Source: Candidatus Margulisiibacteriota bacterium (GTDB lineage Bacteria; Margulisbacteria; Termititenacia; Termititenacales; Termititenacaceae). From it: a stretch of DNA of 11,953 nucleotides. The notes under the pieces are model-generated. The model was given only the letters and a program-made list of their open reading frames with translations, had not been told where the DNA came from and ran no database searches. The stretch's first letter is position 1, and every line of letters starts with the position of its first letter. The stretch covers positions 1 to 11,953 of the forward strand of contig JAIRZV010000068.1 of the NCBI GenBank assembly GCA_031267055.1, written 5' to 3'. The position numbers and the translations under genes were made by a program. Shown in pieces: positions 5,533 to 11,953 of this stretch.

Positions 5533-6434
5533 AAAGCCTGATTAGAAAATCTCCCTTATTTTATGTTGGAGATAAATATAAGTTAATGAAGCAGTTGCTG
5601 GGTTTATTCCCACCGGAAATAAATAATTTTTTCGAGCCATTTGTCGGCGGAGGTACAGTGTTTCTTAATATTAAAGCAAAAAAATATTTTCTAAATGACA
5701 TTAATATCCGTTTAATAGCTATTCATAAGTTTTTAGTAAATCAAGCGCGGACACCAGAAAAATTATATGCCGCTGTAGAAAAGATTGTAAAGAAATATAA
5801 ATTATCTCGCTCTTATGCTGAAGATATAGTTCCAGCAACCTTAAAGCTTAAATTTAAAAAAACTTTCTATGCTAAATTTAATCAGGATGGTTATAATAAG
5901 TTAAAAGCTTGCTTTAATAAAGCAAATTCCTTAGATCCATTAACATTGTATATTTTGCTTATCTATGGATTTAATAGAATGTTGCGGTTTAATCTTGCCG
6001 GAAAATTCAATCTTCCTGTTGGTAATGTCGACTTTAATAAGAATGTCGTCAATGCGCTAAATGGTTATTTCGATTTTGTAATTGGCAAAAAACTTGTTTT
6101 TACGTCCCAAGATTTTCGGCCATTTTTGCTTAAACGGGAGTTTCAGAAAAATGATTTTGTATATTTAGATCCGCCGTATTTAATTGGCGCTAGTGAATAC
6201 AATAAGCTGTGGAATATTAAATTAGAGGAGGCGCTTTTACAGACGCTGGATACGCTAAACCTAAAAGGTGTTAAATTTGCTTTGTCTAACCTGACCCACT
6301 ATAATAAAAGTAAGAACGAGTTGTTGCTTACTTGGATGAGCAAATACAAGGTGCATAATATAAATAGCCGCTATATTAGCTATCATAATAATAACGAAAA
6401 AAAACTAAAAGAAGTGTTAATTACTAATTATTGA
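5529..6434 (+). CDS. D12-class DNA adenine-N6 methyltransferase, second of a pair
   Basis: This 301-residue protein is a classic Dam-like D12 enzyme. It has SPLFYVGDKYKL (8-19, motif X), FFEPFVGGGTVFLN (34-47, motif I), NDIN (56-59), DFVYLDPPYLIG (209-220, motif IV) and a C-terminal KEVLITNY (294-301). It is not a recent duplicate of the first methyltransferase, since motif spacing and surrounding sequence differ. Two different adenine methyltransferases beside one endonuclease is what an asymmetric recognition site requires, one for each strand. It overlaps the first by four bases (ATGA) and ends seven bases before the endonuclease ATG. The exact target sequence cannot be read from the protein. 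Confidence 0.9.
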   Translation: MKSLIRKSPLFYVGDKYKLMKQLLGLFPPEINNFFEPFVGGGTVFLNIKAKKYFLNDINIRLIAIHKFLVNQARTPEKLYAAVEKIVKKYKLSRSYAEDIVPATLKLKFKKTFYAKFNQDGYNKLKACFNKANSLDPLTLYILLIYGFNRMLRFNLAGKFNLPVGNVDFNKNVVNALNGYFDFVIGKKLVFTSQDFRPFLLKREFQKNDFVYLDPPYLIGASEYNKLWNIKLEEALLQTLDTLNLKGVKFALSNLTHYNKSKNELLLTWMSKYKVHNINSRYISYHNNNEKKLKEVLITNY

Positions 6435-6441
6435 AAAACTT

Positions 6442-7965
6442 ATGCGTATTAGACAAGCGGAATACAAACCATTGCTTTTTACGACAACTCTGCGCAATCC
6501 AGAGCGTTTGAAAGACTTTTTGCGCATATTGTTTCAGTATGATGGAAAGATTTTGACAGATAAAATAATCGATGTTGTCGCAAGGACTTTAATTCAAAAA
6601 GGATTGTACCAACCAACAAAAGTGGTTTCTTCTATAAAAAGTAAATGGCAAAATGATCTTGAATTGACGAAGTCTGAAGCAGCAGAAGTGTTTTCTAAAA
6701 ATCCGCAAAGCCATAAAGAAGCGGGTTTTTCCAAAGGTTGGCCATCTCGATTTGACACTTGGTTTAAATTTGCCAAAGAACTTGGGTTTGTTTGGTATCT
6801 GCCGAACGAAAAAATTGAATTTTCTGAAAGTGGAAAATTATTATTAGATCAAAGTCATCCGGAAAACGAAGTGTTGGTTTTTGCTAATGCTTTTGCCAAA
6901 TACCAGCGGAATAATCCTTTTCGGCGAATTTTGAACAAAAATATTCCGCTTGTCTTGTTGATTCAAACTATCCAGCTTTTGAATGATGATCCGCAATTTA
7001 ATAATTGTGGCATTTCTCGGTTAGAAATTCCTTTGCTGCTCTGTTGGCAAAACTCTGATGCCGAAAGTTTGTATCGAGAAATAAAAAAAATACGCGCTCA
7101 ACATGGTTATTCCCCAAGTAATGAAATTATCTTAGCCAGTTGTTCTAAATTAATAAATGCCACCAAACGTGATGCTGCTTCAATTTTGACTGATTATCCT
7201 GATGATTTTATCCGCAAAATGCGATTAACTAGTTTATTTTCTTTACGTGGAGCAGGTAGATTTGTCGATATAAATAAAAGAGAATTAGCCGTAATAAATT
7301 ACATTTTGAAAAATTATAAGGCCGGCAAAGAATTTTCTAGAGAAAGGCTTTTCTTCGAATATATTGGCCGGGTAGATAAGCAATTAACTAGTCTGTTGAC
7401 AATATTTGATGCCCCTAGTAGGGCAAGTCATGTCGGTTTATACAAATGGGTTGAATATTATTCCTGGGAGACAATCAAAAAAGAATTGTTAAATTTAGCG
7501 AATAGGCAAGCATCTAGCGATCCAGTCTTGAAAATTATTGAACAACCATTGCGATTGGAATTTTTAATGACCTTGGCTATTCTTAAAAAACTACCTGCTG
7601 TAGTCGTAAGACCAAATTTTATGTCTGATGATGAAGGTTTACCAACGAGCGTTGCGCCGGGTGGATGCTCGGATATTGAATGTCGTGAGGATACAGATAT
7701 TGTGTTGATTGAAGTTACTTTATTGACCGGAACACAGCAGCATATTAGGGAATCATTTTCGGTTCATCGGCATTTGGAAGAATACATACAAAATAACTTA
7801 AAGGCATATTCCCTATTTATTGCGCCAAAGTTATTTATAGATACAGAACGTTATTTTACTTTTATAAAAGTCAAAGATAATCTGGATGTTCGAATGTTGG
7901 ATATTGCCAGACTTGTAATCAACCTAGATAACAAGCCTACCCTCAATGAGGTTAGTGTAGCTTGA
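6442..7965 (+). CDS. AlwI/BspD6I-family Type IIS restriction endonuclease
   Basis: The protein has 507 residues. The opening LLFTTTLRNPERLKDFLRIL (11-30) matches the N-terminus of AlwI-family enzymes, which recognise short asymmetric sites and cut a few bases away. The C-terminal nuclease domain has E373 (RLEFL), D411 (SDIEC), E424-V425 (LIEVT), E437 and H444. Their spacing is identical, at a constant offset of 45, to the catalytic residues I recall for Nt.BspD6I (E418, D456, E469, V470, E482, H489). The nuclease is therefore predicted to be intact. NPFRR (158-162) and PTSVAPGG (401-408) are further family features. It follows the methyltransferases by seven bases with no visible Shine-Dalgarno, so translation may depend on coupling, keeping nuclease low. 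No separate small subunit like that of BspD6I is present, so it may homodimerise, or nick. Confidence 0.88.
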   Translation: MRIRQAEYKPLLFTTTLRNPERLKDFLRILFQYDGKILTDKIIDVVARTLIQKGLYQPTKVVSSIKSKWQNDLELTKSEAAEVFSKNPQSHKEAGFSKGWPSRFDTWFKFAKELGFVWYLPNEKIEFSESGKLLLDQSHPENEVLVFANAFAKYQRNNPFRRILNKNIPLVLLIQTIQLLNDDPQFNNCGISRLEIPLLLCWQNSDAESLYREIKKIRAQHGYSPSNEIILASCSKLINATKRDAASILTDYPDDFIRKMRLTSLFSLRGAGRFVDINKRELAVINYILKNYKAGKEFSRERLFFEYIGRVDKQLTSLLTIFDAPSRASHVGLYKWVEYYSWETIKKELLNLANRQASSDPVLKIIEQPLRLEFLMTLAILKKLPAVVVRPNFMSDDEGLPTSVAPGGCSDIECREDTDIVLIEVTLLTGTQQHIRESFSVHRHLEEYIQNNLKAYSLFIAPKLFIDTERYFTFIKVKDNLDVRMLDIARLVINLDNKPTLNEVSVA

Positions 7966-7973
7966 TAAAACAA

Positions 7974-7985
7974 AAGGGGTACTAG
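7974..7985 (+). repeat. Right copy of imperfect direct repeat flanking the R-M cassette
   Basis: AAGGGGTACTAG lies nine bases after the endonuclease stop and matches 4463-4474 in 11 of 12 positions. It lies just upstream of the ftsZ promoter, near the point where base composition returns to that of the chromosome. Confidence 0.4.
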
Positions 7986-8006
7986 TAGCTTTGCGCCGCC
8001 TAACTG

Positions 8007-8015
8007 TGTTATAAT
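8007..8015 (+). promoter_or_regulatory. Extended -10 promoter of the ftsZ operon
   Basis: TGT-TATAAT gives a perfect -10 (8010-8015) with the TG extension at 8007-8008. No -35 close to consensus is seen at normal spacing. Transcription would begin near 8022, about 20 bases before the ATG of ftsZ, with GGGGG (8032-8036) as the ribosome site. It gives the ftsZ-fmt operon a start independent of the R-M cassette. Confidence 0.68.
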
Positions 8016-8031
8016 CCTTAAAATAAGCAAT

Positions 8032-8036
8032 GGGGG
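8032..8036 (+). promoter_or_regulatory. Ribosome site deciding the ftsZ start
   Basis: GGGGG lies six bases before ATG 8043. An in-frame TTG at 8037 is immediately next to it and too close to be the start. Confidence 0.7.
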
Positions 8037-8042
8037 TTGTTT

Positions 8043-9185
8043 ATGGTTGATTTAAGGCGTTCCGCGGTGATAAAAGTAGTGGGCGTGGGCGGCGGCGGTG
8101 TAAATGCTGTCAACACGATGGTGGCGGCCGGACTGGACGGAGTGCAGTTCGTGGCGGTCAACACGGATTTGCAATCGCTGGATGCTTCCACAGCTGAAAT
8201 ACATGTGCAGATCGGCGGCAAGTTGACCAAAGGTTTGGGCGCGGGAGCTGATCCGGCCAAAGGCAAAGACGCAGCCGAGGAAAGCAAAGACGACATTGCG
8301 CTGGCTCTCGACGGCGCGGATATGGTTTTCATTGCGGCCGGCATGGGCGGCGGCACAGGCACTGGCGCTTCGCCGGTGGTGGCCGAACTCGCCAAAGCCA
8401 AAGGCGCGCTGGTCGTCGGCGTGGTTTCCAAGCCGTGGAGTTTTGAGGGGCCGATCCGTATGCGTCAGGCGGAAAACGGCATTGAGTTGTTGCGTGCCAA
8501 AGTTGACGCGCTGATCATTGTACCCAATCAGCGTTTGCTGGATATTTACGATCGGGCGCTGACCCTGCCGGAATCTTTCCAAAAAGCCAATGATGTGCTG
8601 AAACAAGGCGTGCTGGGCATAGCCGGTCTGATCACCAATCCGGGTTTGATAAATCTCGATTTTGCCGATGTGCGTACGGTCATGACCAACGCTGGCTCGG
8701 CGATGATGGGTATCGGCACGGCTTCCGGCGAGGAACGCGCGATCGACGCCGCGAATGACGCGATCAGCAATCCGTTGCTGGAAGAAAACATTCAGGGCGC
8801 GACGGGCTTGATCGTTTCGGTGACCGGCGGGCCGGATATGACTTTGCACGAAGTTAATGACGCCATCAATATTGTGCGGCAATCGGCCGATCCCAACGCC
8901 AATATTATTTTTGGCGCGTCGATCGATGAAGCCAAACAAGGCGAGGTTTCTTTGACGGTGATTGCCACCGGTTTCAAAAAAACGATTTTGCCCCCGCTCA
9001 CTGGCGGAGATATTATAGAGACGGAAATTAAAATGACCGCGCCTCCACTGGTGGCACTGCGCAAAGAGCCGGAATTGCAGCCGGCCGGTCAACGTTTTGC
9101 TTTTTTTGCTGAAACACCGGAGCCGGCTTTGTCCAGCGCCAATCCCGACGATATAGATGTGCCGCCTTTTTTGAGAAATCGTTAA
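8043..9185 (+). CDS. ftsZ: Cell-division GTPase FtsZ
   Basis: FtsZ is the tubulin-like GTPase that polymerises into the division ring at mid-cell. This 380-residue copy shows KVVGVGGGGVNAV (11-23), the tubulin signature GGGTGTG (102-108), KPWSFEG (130-136), PNQRLL (161-166) and the T7 synergy loop NLDFAD (204-209), needed for GTP hydrolysis in the polymer. A variable linker (about 333-370) follows, then a C-terminal tail ending DIDVPPFLRNR, the FtsA/membrane-tether binding peptide. The length is normal. KPW replaces the usual KPF. The usual upstream neighbours ftsQ and ftsA are absent; the R-M cassette lies there instead. The stop overlaps the next ATG by one base (TAATG), so the SLH porin is translationally coupled. 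Confidence 0.97.
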   Translation: MVDLRRSAVIKVVGVGGGGVNAVNTMVAAGLDGVQFVAVNTDLQSLDASTAEIHVQIGGKLTKGLGAGADPAKGKDAAEESKDDIALALDGADMVFIAAGMGGGTGTGASPVVAELAKAKGALVVGVVSKPWSFEGPIRMRQAENGIELLRAKVDALIIVPNQRLLDIYDRALTLPESFQKANDVLKQGVLGIAGLITNPGLINLDFADVRTVMTNAGSAMMGIGTASGEERAIDAANDAISNPLLEENIQGATGLIVSVTGGPDMTLHEVNDAINIVRQSADPNANIIFGASIDEAKQGEVSLTVIATGFKKTILPPLTGGDIIETEIKMTAPPLVALRKEPELQPAGQRFAFFAETPEPALSSANPDDIDVPPFLRNR

Positions 9186-10756
9186 TGTTGAAACGCGTTT
9201 TTTTGGGCTTGATTTTATTGTCTTTGCTATCCGCGGAAACACCCAACGCGCAGCTTTTTTCCGATATGCCGCGCGAACACTGGGCTTTTAGCGCGGTCAA
9301 ACACATGGTCGATCTGGATGTGGTCAGAGGTTATCCAGACGGCACTTTGCACGGCGACGAAAAAATCAGCCGTTACGACACGCTGGTTTATCTGAACAAT
9401 CTTTCTTTGAGCATGGAAGCGATAGCAGACAAAAAAATACAGCTTTACCGACCGGCTTTTCAAAACGTGTCTGTTAGCGCGGTTTCCGCCGCAGCGATCG
9501 TCGATCTGAAAAACGAGGTGGCCGCGCTGAAGCTGGAGCTGGCGGCGTTGAAAGACGCGATGACAAACAATATGTCTGCGGTTCCGGCCACCGCGCCGCG
9601 TGAGTCTGCGGACTGGCCGGTACTGCTCAAAGATAATCTCGTGGTCGATTCTTATTATTTTTACGCAAGCGATGCCACTACCGGCAATGACACTCTGGAT
9701 GTGCCGCGACTTTTTACGCGCGCCAGTCTCCGGCTTGGCCGTGATTTTGGTTTGAGCGGTTTTGAGTTTACGCTGAAACGCAATTACACCAGCGCGGCCG
9801 CTTGGGCCGGACGGGAATTGTCCGATTTTGCGCGGGTGCGCTTTGAGGCTTCCGCCGGGCCGGGGCAGGTCATCGATCGAGACCGCCGCGTGGTGGACAA
9901 TCCCGCCAATGCTTTGGGCGTAAGTTTTGGTTTGTGGGGTTTGTCTCTGGGCGTGGCGCAAAATCATACCGGCGACAATATTCTGGCGCCGGATGGCGGC
10001 CAGTTAGAAGTCAATCGACAGACCGTGTCAGCGAAATTTGATTTTTCGCTTGGCGTACCGCTTTTCAGCGTCGGTAATATTTTTTATCAGACTGACACAT
10101 ACAGCGGCGAAGGTAAAACAATTTCAGGCAATGAGACCGTGCGGGCTTTCACCACGCGCGCTTTGAGCGGATTGCATTTTGATTTTGCCGAGCGGCAGTT
10201 TTTGACTTTGCGTTATTTGCAGGACGTTTACAAAAACGGTTATGACATTCTCGACAAAAAACAAGCCCATTATTATGACGCGCTGCTGTCGCTAGACGGT
10301 TTGCTCGGCGGCGGTTTGGATTTTTCCGCGATGTATGCTTACAAGGGCGCGGCTTTCGGTGCGAATAAACTGAGCGAAGACACGGCCGGCGTGAATTTGC
10401 TGGGTTATGCTTCCTGCGCTTATTTGACTGATGACATTTTTGGCGAGAATAGAATTCCCAGTGCGGATGTGATCTCCGAGACCGGCGTCAAACTGACCAG
10501 CTATCTTTACAAAAAAGAATTGACGCTGGACCTCGTTTACATTTACGGTTCCGGCCTGCCGGATAATGATCTTTCTCAGGCGGACACTAAATATTTGTAC
10601 GATCATTACGGCGCACAGTTGAACTGGTATTTGCTGTCGAGCAGCGTGGTTTATCTGGGCTATGAAAAGCTCGATCTTTTTAACAGCGACATTGAAAAAG
10701 CCGCTGAGCAATTGTCGGAAGAATTAATAAAAATCGGTTTGAGGTTTGCTTTCTGA
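9185..10756 (+). CDS. OmpM-like SLH-domain outer-membrane porin
   Basis: The 523-residue precursor has a signal peptide (1-22: Lys-Arg, then a Leu-rich core, with cleavage near NAQ). One SLH domain spans 26-72 (FSDMPREHWAFSAVKHM, GYPDGTLHGDEKISRYD). A short coiled coil covers about 104-128 (VDLKNEVAALKLELAALKDA), followed by a long beta-rich region with alternating aromatic and polar residues, ending LIKIGLRFAF. A terminal Phe is the usual signal for insertion by the BAM complex. This is the OmpM architecture. The SLH domain binds peptidoglycan or its secondary polymer and the barrel sits in the outer membrane, so the protein tethers one to the other and acts as a porin. It starts within the ftsZ stop codon and ends within the def start (TGATG), so all are co-translated. 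No cysteine-anchored lipobox is present. Confidence 0.88.
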   Translation: MLKRVFLGLILLSLLSAETPNAQLFSDMPREHWAFSAVKHMVDLDVVRGYPDGTLHGDEKISRYDTLVYLNNLSLSMEAIADKKIQLYRPAFQNVSVSAVSAAAIVDLKNEVAALKLELAALKDAMTNNMSAVPATAPRESADWPVLLKDNLVVDSYYFYASDATTGNDTLDVPRLFTRASLRLGRDFGLSGFEFTLKRNYTSAAAWAGRELSDFARVRFEASAGPGQVIDRDRRVVDNPANALGVSFGLWGLSLGVAQNHTGDNILAPDGGQLEVNRQTVSAKFDFSLGVPLFSVGNIFYQTDTYSGEGKTISGNETVRAFTTRALSGLHFDFAERQFLTLRYLQDVYKNGYDILDKKQAHYYDALLSLDGLLGGGLDFSAMYAYKGAAFGANKLSEDTAGVNLLGYASCAYLTDDIFGENRIPSADVISETGVKLTSYLYKKELTLDLVYIYGSGLPDNDLSQADTKYLYDHYGAQLNWYLLSSSVVYLGYEKLDLFNSDIEKAAEQLSEELIKIGLRFAF

Positions 10757-11247
10757 TGATTTTGAAAATCCTTCAACACCCCGATCCTTTGCTGCGCGAA
10801 AAATCTGTGAAAATCGCCAGCCTGACGCCGGAATCAAAAACTCTCGCGCTGGATCTGCTGGAAACACTTTACGGCGTGGGCAACGGTGTGGGGCTGGCCG
10901 CGCCGCAGGTCGGCAAACTTTACCGCCTGTTCGTCTACGATATTTCCGCCGACCGCAACGAGCCAGGTGTGCTGTTCAATCCTGAGCTGCTCTCGCACAA
11001 CAATCAAAAAGCCAAACATGTGGAAGGTTGTTTGTCCTGCCGCAATTTTGAAGGGCTGGTCGAGCGTTACACCAAAGTCACAGTGCGCGGCGTCAATCTC
11101 GACGGCAAGACTGTGACTATCAAAGCGAGCGGTTTGCTGGCGCGGGTGTTTCAGCACGAGATCGAACATCTCGACGGCATAGTTATTCTGGACAAGGCCG
11201 AGCCTGTGCCGCCGGACAGCACGGAAACAGAAGCGGACATCGTATGA
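10756..11247 (+). CDS. def: Peptide deformylase
   Basis: This enzyme removes the formyl group from the N-terminal methionine of new proteins. The 163-residue protein holds all three motifs: GVGLAAPQ (44-51), EGCLS (90-94) and HEIEH (134-138). Cys92, His134 and His138 would bind the catalytic metal (Fe or Zn) and Glu135 is the general base. Motif III is usually HExDH; here the fourth residue is Glu, a conservative change at a position that is not a metal ligand. The length fits the bacterial family. Its ATG overlaps the porin stop by one base, and its own end overlaps fmt by four bases (ATGA). The def-fmt pairing is very common, since both act on formyl-methionine. Confidence 0.96.
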   Translation: MILKILQHPDPLLREKSVKIASLTPESKTLALDLLETLYGVGNGVGLAAPQVGKLYRLFVYDISADRNEPGVLFNPELLSHNNQKAKHVEGCLSCRNFEGLVERYTKVTVRGVNLDGKTVTIKASGLLARVFQHEIEHLDGIVILDKAEPVPPDSTETEADIV

Positions 11248-11953
11248 TCCGTTTGGCTTTTTTTGGCTCGCCGGATTTTGCGCTGCCAGCTCTGCGAAAA
11301 CTTGCGGCGGACGAGCGTTTCCAAATTGTTTTGGTCGTGACTCAGCCGGACAAGCCAGCCGGCCGCGGCCAGCAAAGGCAGATGCTGCCGGTGAAAAACG
11401 CGGCGCTGGATTTAAGGTTGCCGGTTTTAGACCGCCAGCCGACTGCCGCGGAATTGCAAAAGCTGGACATTGCCAAAATCGTCGTGGTGGCTTACGGCCG
11501 TATCCTGCCTGCCGAGCTGACCGACAACTGGGAATGTATCAATTTGCATCCGTCGTTGTTGCCCAAATATCGCGGTCCTGCGCCGCTGCAAACTGTTTTG
11601 TGGAACGACGAGGAAGAGACCGGCATTACCACCATGCTCCTCAATTCAGAAATGGATGCTGGCGATATTCTTTTGCAGGAGAAAATTTCTGTCGGCCCCA
11701 ATATGAGTATCCGGCAATTAAGCGCGCTTTGCGCGGAACACGGCGCGGATCTGCTGACCGAAACTTTGCTACAAGATATTCAGCAGCTTCGCCGACCGCA
11801 AAACCCTGAAGCGGCTACCTATTGCCGAAAAATCAGTAAAGCAGACACGCTGATCGCTCAAGGCGAGACGCCGCGGCAAATTCACAATAAAGTGCGCGCG
11901 TTCGGCGGCTACGTGCTGCACAAAGGCAAGCGAGTAAAAATTTTGGAGACGCG
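11244..11953 (+). CDS. fmt: Methionyl-tRNA formyltransferase (partial, 3' end outside the window)
   Basis: This enzyme formylates initiator Met-tRNA with 10-formyl-tetrahydrofolate, making the substrate later used by deformylase. The visible 236 codons show MIRLAFFGSPDFALPAL at the start, TQPDKPAGRG (about 33-42) and VVAYGRILP (about 81-89). The catalytic and folate-binding segment INLHPSLLPKYRGPAP follows (about 99-114), containing the Asn and His of the active site. EMDAGDIL carries the catalytic Asp. The C-terminal domain has begun (CRKISKADTLI; ETPRQIHNKVRAF) but is cut at the window end. The ATG at 11244 overlaps the def stop as ATGA, implying coupled translation. No frameshift is seen in the visible part. 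Confidence 0.96.
   Translation, partial: MIRLAFFGSPDFALPALRKLAADERFQIVLVVTQPDKPAGRGQQRQMLPVKNAALDLRLPVLDRQPTAAELQKLDIAKIVVVAYGRILPAELTDNWECINLHPSLLPKYRGPAPLQTVLWNDEEETGITTMLLNSEMDAGDILLQEKISVGPNMSIRQLSALCAEHGADLLTETLLQDIQQLRRPQNPEAATYCRKISKADTLIAQGETPRQIHNKVRAFGGYVLHKGKRVKILET

Noticed and set aside
7963..8042. A terminator or structured RNA between the endonuclease gene and ftsZ
   Set aside because: No convincing inverted repeat with a T run was found; the span is explained by the direct repeat, an extended -10 promoter and a ribosome site.
8052..9242. A 396-codon open frame on the minus strand opposite ftsZ
   Set aside because: It is the antisense shadow of an unmistakable ftsZ, with low-complexity His/Arg-rich content, no family motif and no ribosome site.
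9227..9967. A 246-codon minus-strand frame opposite the SLH porin gene
   Set aside because: Its composition is Arg/His-rich as expected from antisense of GC-rich codons; no recognisable domain.
11157..11171. Glu in place of Asp in the deformylase HExDH motif as a sign of inactivity
   Set aside because: The metal ligands (Cys92, His134, His138) and catalytic Glu135 are intact, and the changed position is not a metal ligand.

Overview
The window is bacterial chromosome, about 12 kb, almost completely coding, with no gene-free stretch over 300 bases. It holds ten complete genes long enough to be clear, one 50-codon gene, and two genes cut by the window ends. No rRNA, tRNA, CRISPR array, insertion sequence or convincing terminator hairpin was seen. 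The organism is probably a diderm (Gram-negative-type) bacterium: the gene after ftsZ encodes a signal peptide, one SLH domain, a coiled coil and a beta-barrel ending in Phe. That is the OmpM plan by which several deep-branching diderm Terrabacteria (Negativicutes, Cyanobacteria, Thermotogae, Margulisbacteria-like groups) tether the outer membrane to peptidoglycan. A Margulisbacteria/Saganbacteria-like source is a guess only.

Region 1 (1-1447, minus strand): a promoter at 1398-1426 carrying two palindromic operators drives a 50-residue protein, a GT4 glycosyltransferase resembling diacylglycerol glucosyltransferases, and the first 23 codons of a radical-SAM protein that runs off the window. 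An XRE-type repressor gene (1445-1699) lies just upstream of that promoter.

Region 2 (1700-2590): a 78-bp divergent control region with a near-consensus promoter and a 42-bp dyad lies between the XRE gene and a lone gene for a phage-type tail-collar/fibre protein with eight His-x-His motifs. No other phage gene is present.

Region 3 (2597-4366, minus strand): a two-gene operon of a DUF1015 protein followed, with no gap, by a short RecO-like protein that lacks the usual zinc-finger part.

Region 4 (4442-7985): a strikingly AT-rich restriction-modification cassette of two D12-class adenine methyltransferases followed by an AlwI/BspD6I-family endonuclease. The order is M1-M2-R with overlapping or closely abutting genes, an extended -10 promoter, and an imperfect 12-bp direct repeat at both ends. 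It looks like a horizontally acquired Type IIS (asymmetric-site) system, one methyltransferase for each strand, inserted next to ftsZ.

Region 5 (8007-11953, plus strand): ftsZ, an OmpM-like SLH porin, def and fmt form a tightly coupled operon with overlaps of 1, 1 and 4 bases. It joins cell division, envelope tethering and formyl-methionine metabolism in one transcript.

The most interesting items are the repressor/tail-fibre pair with its structured control region, the twin-operator promoter, and the complete AlwI/BspD6I-type catalytic constellation in the endonuclease. None of these can be called a new system from sequence alone.
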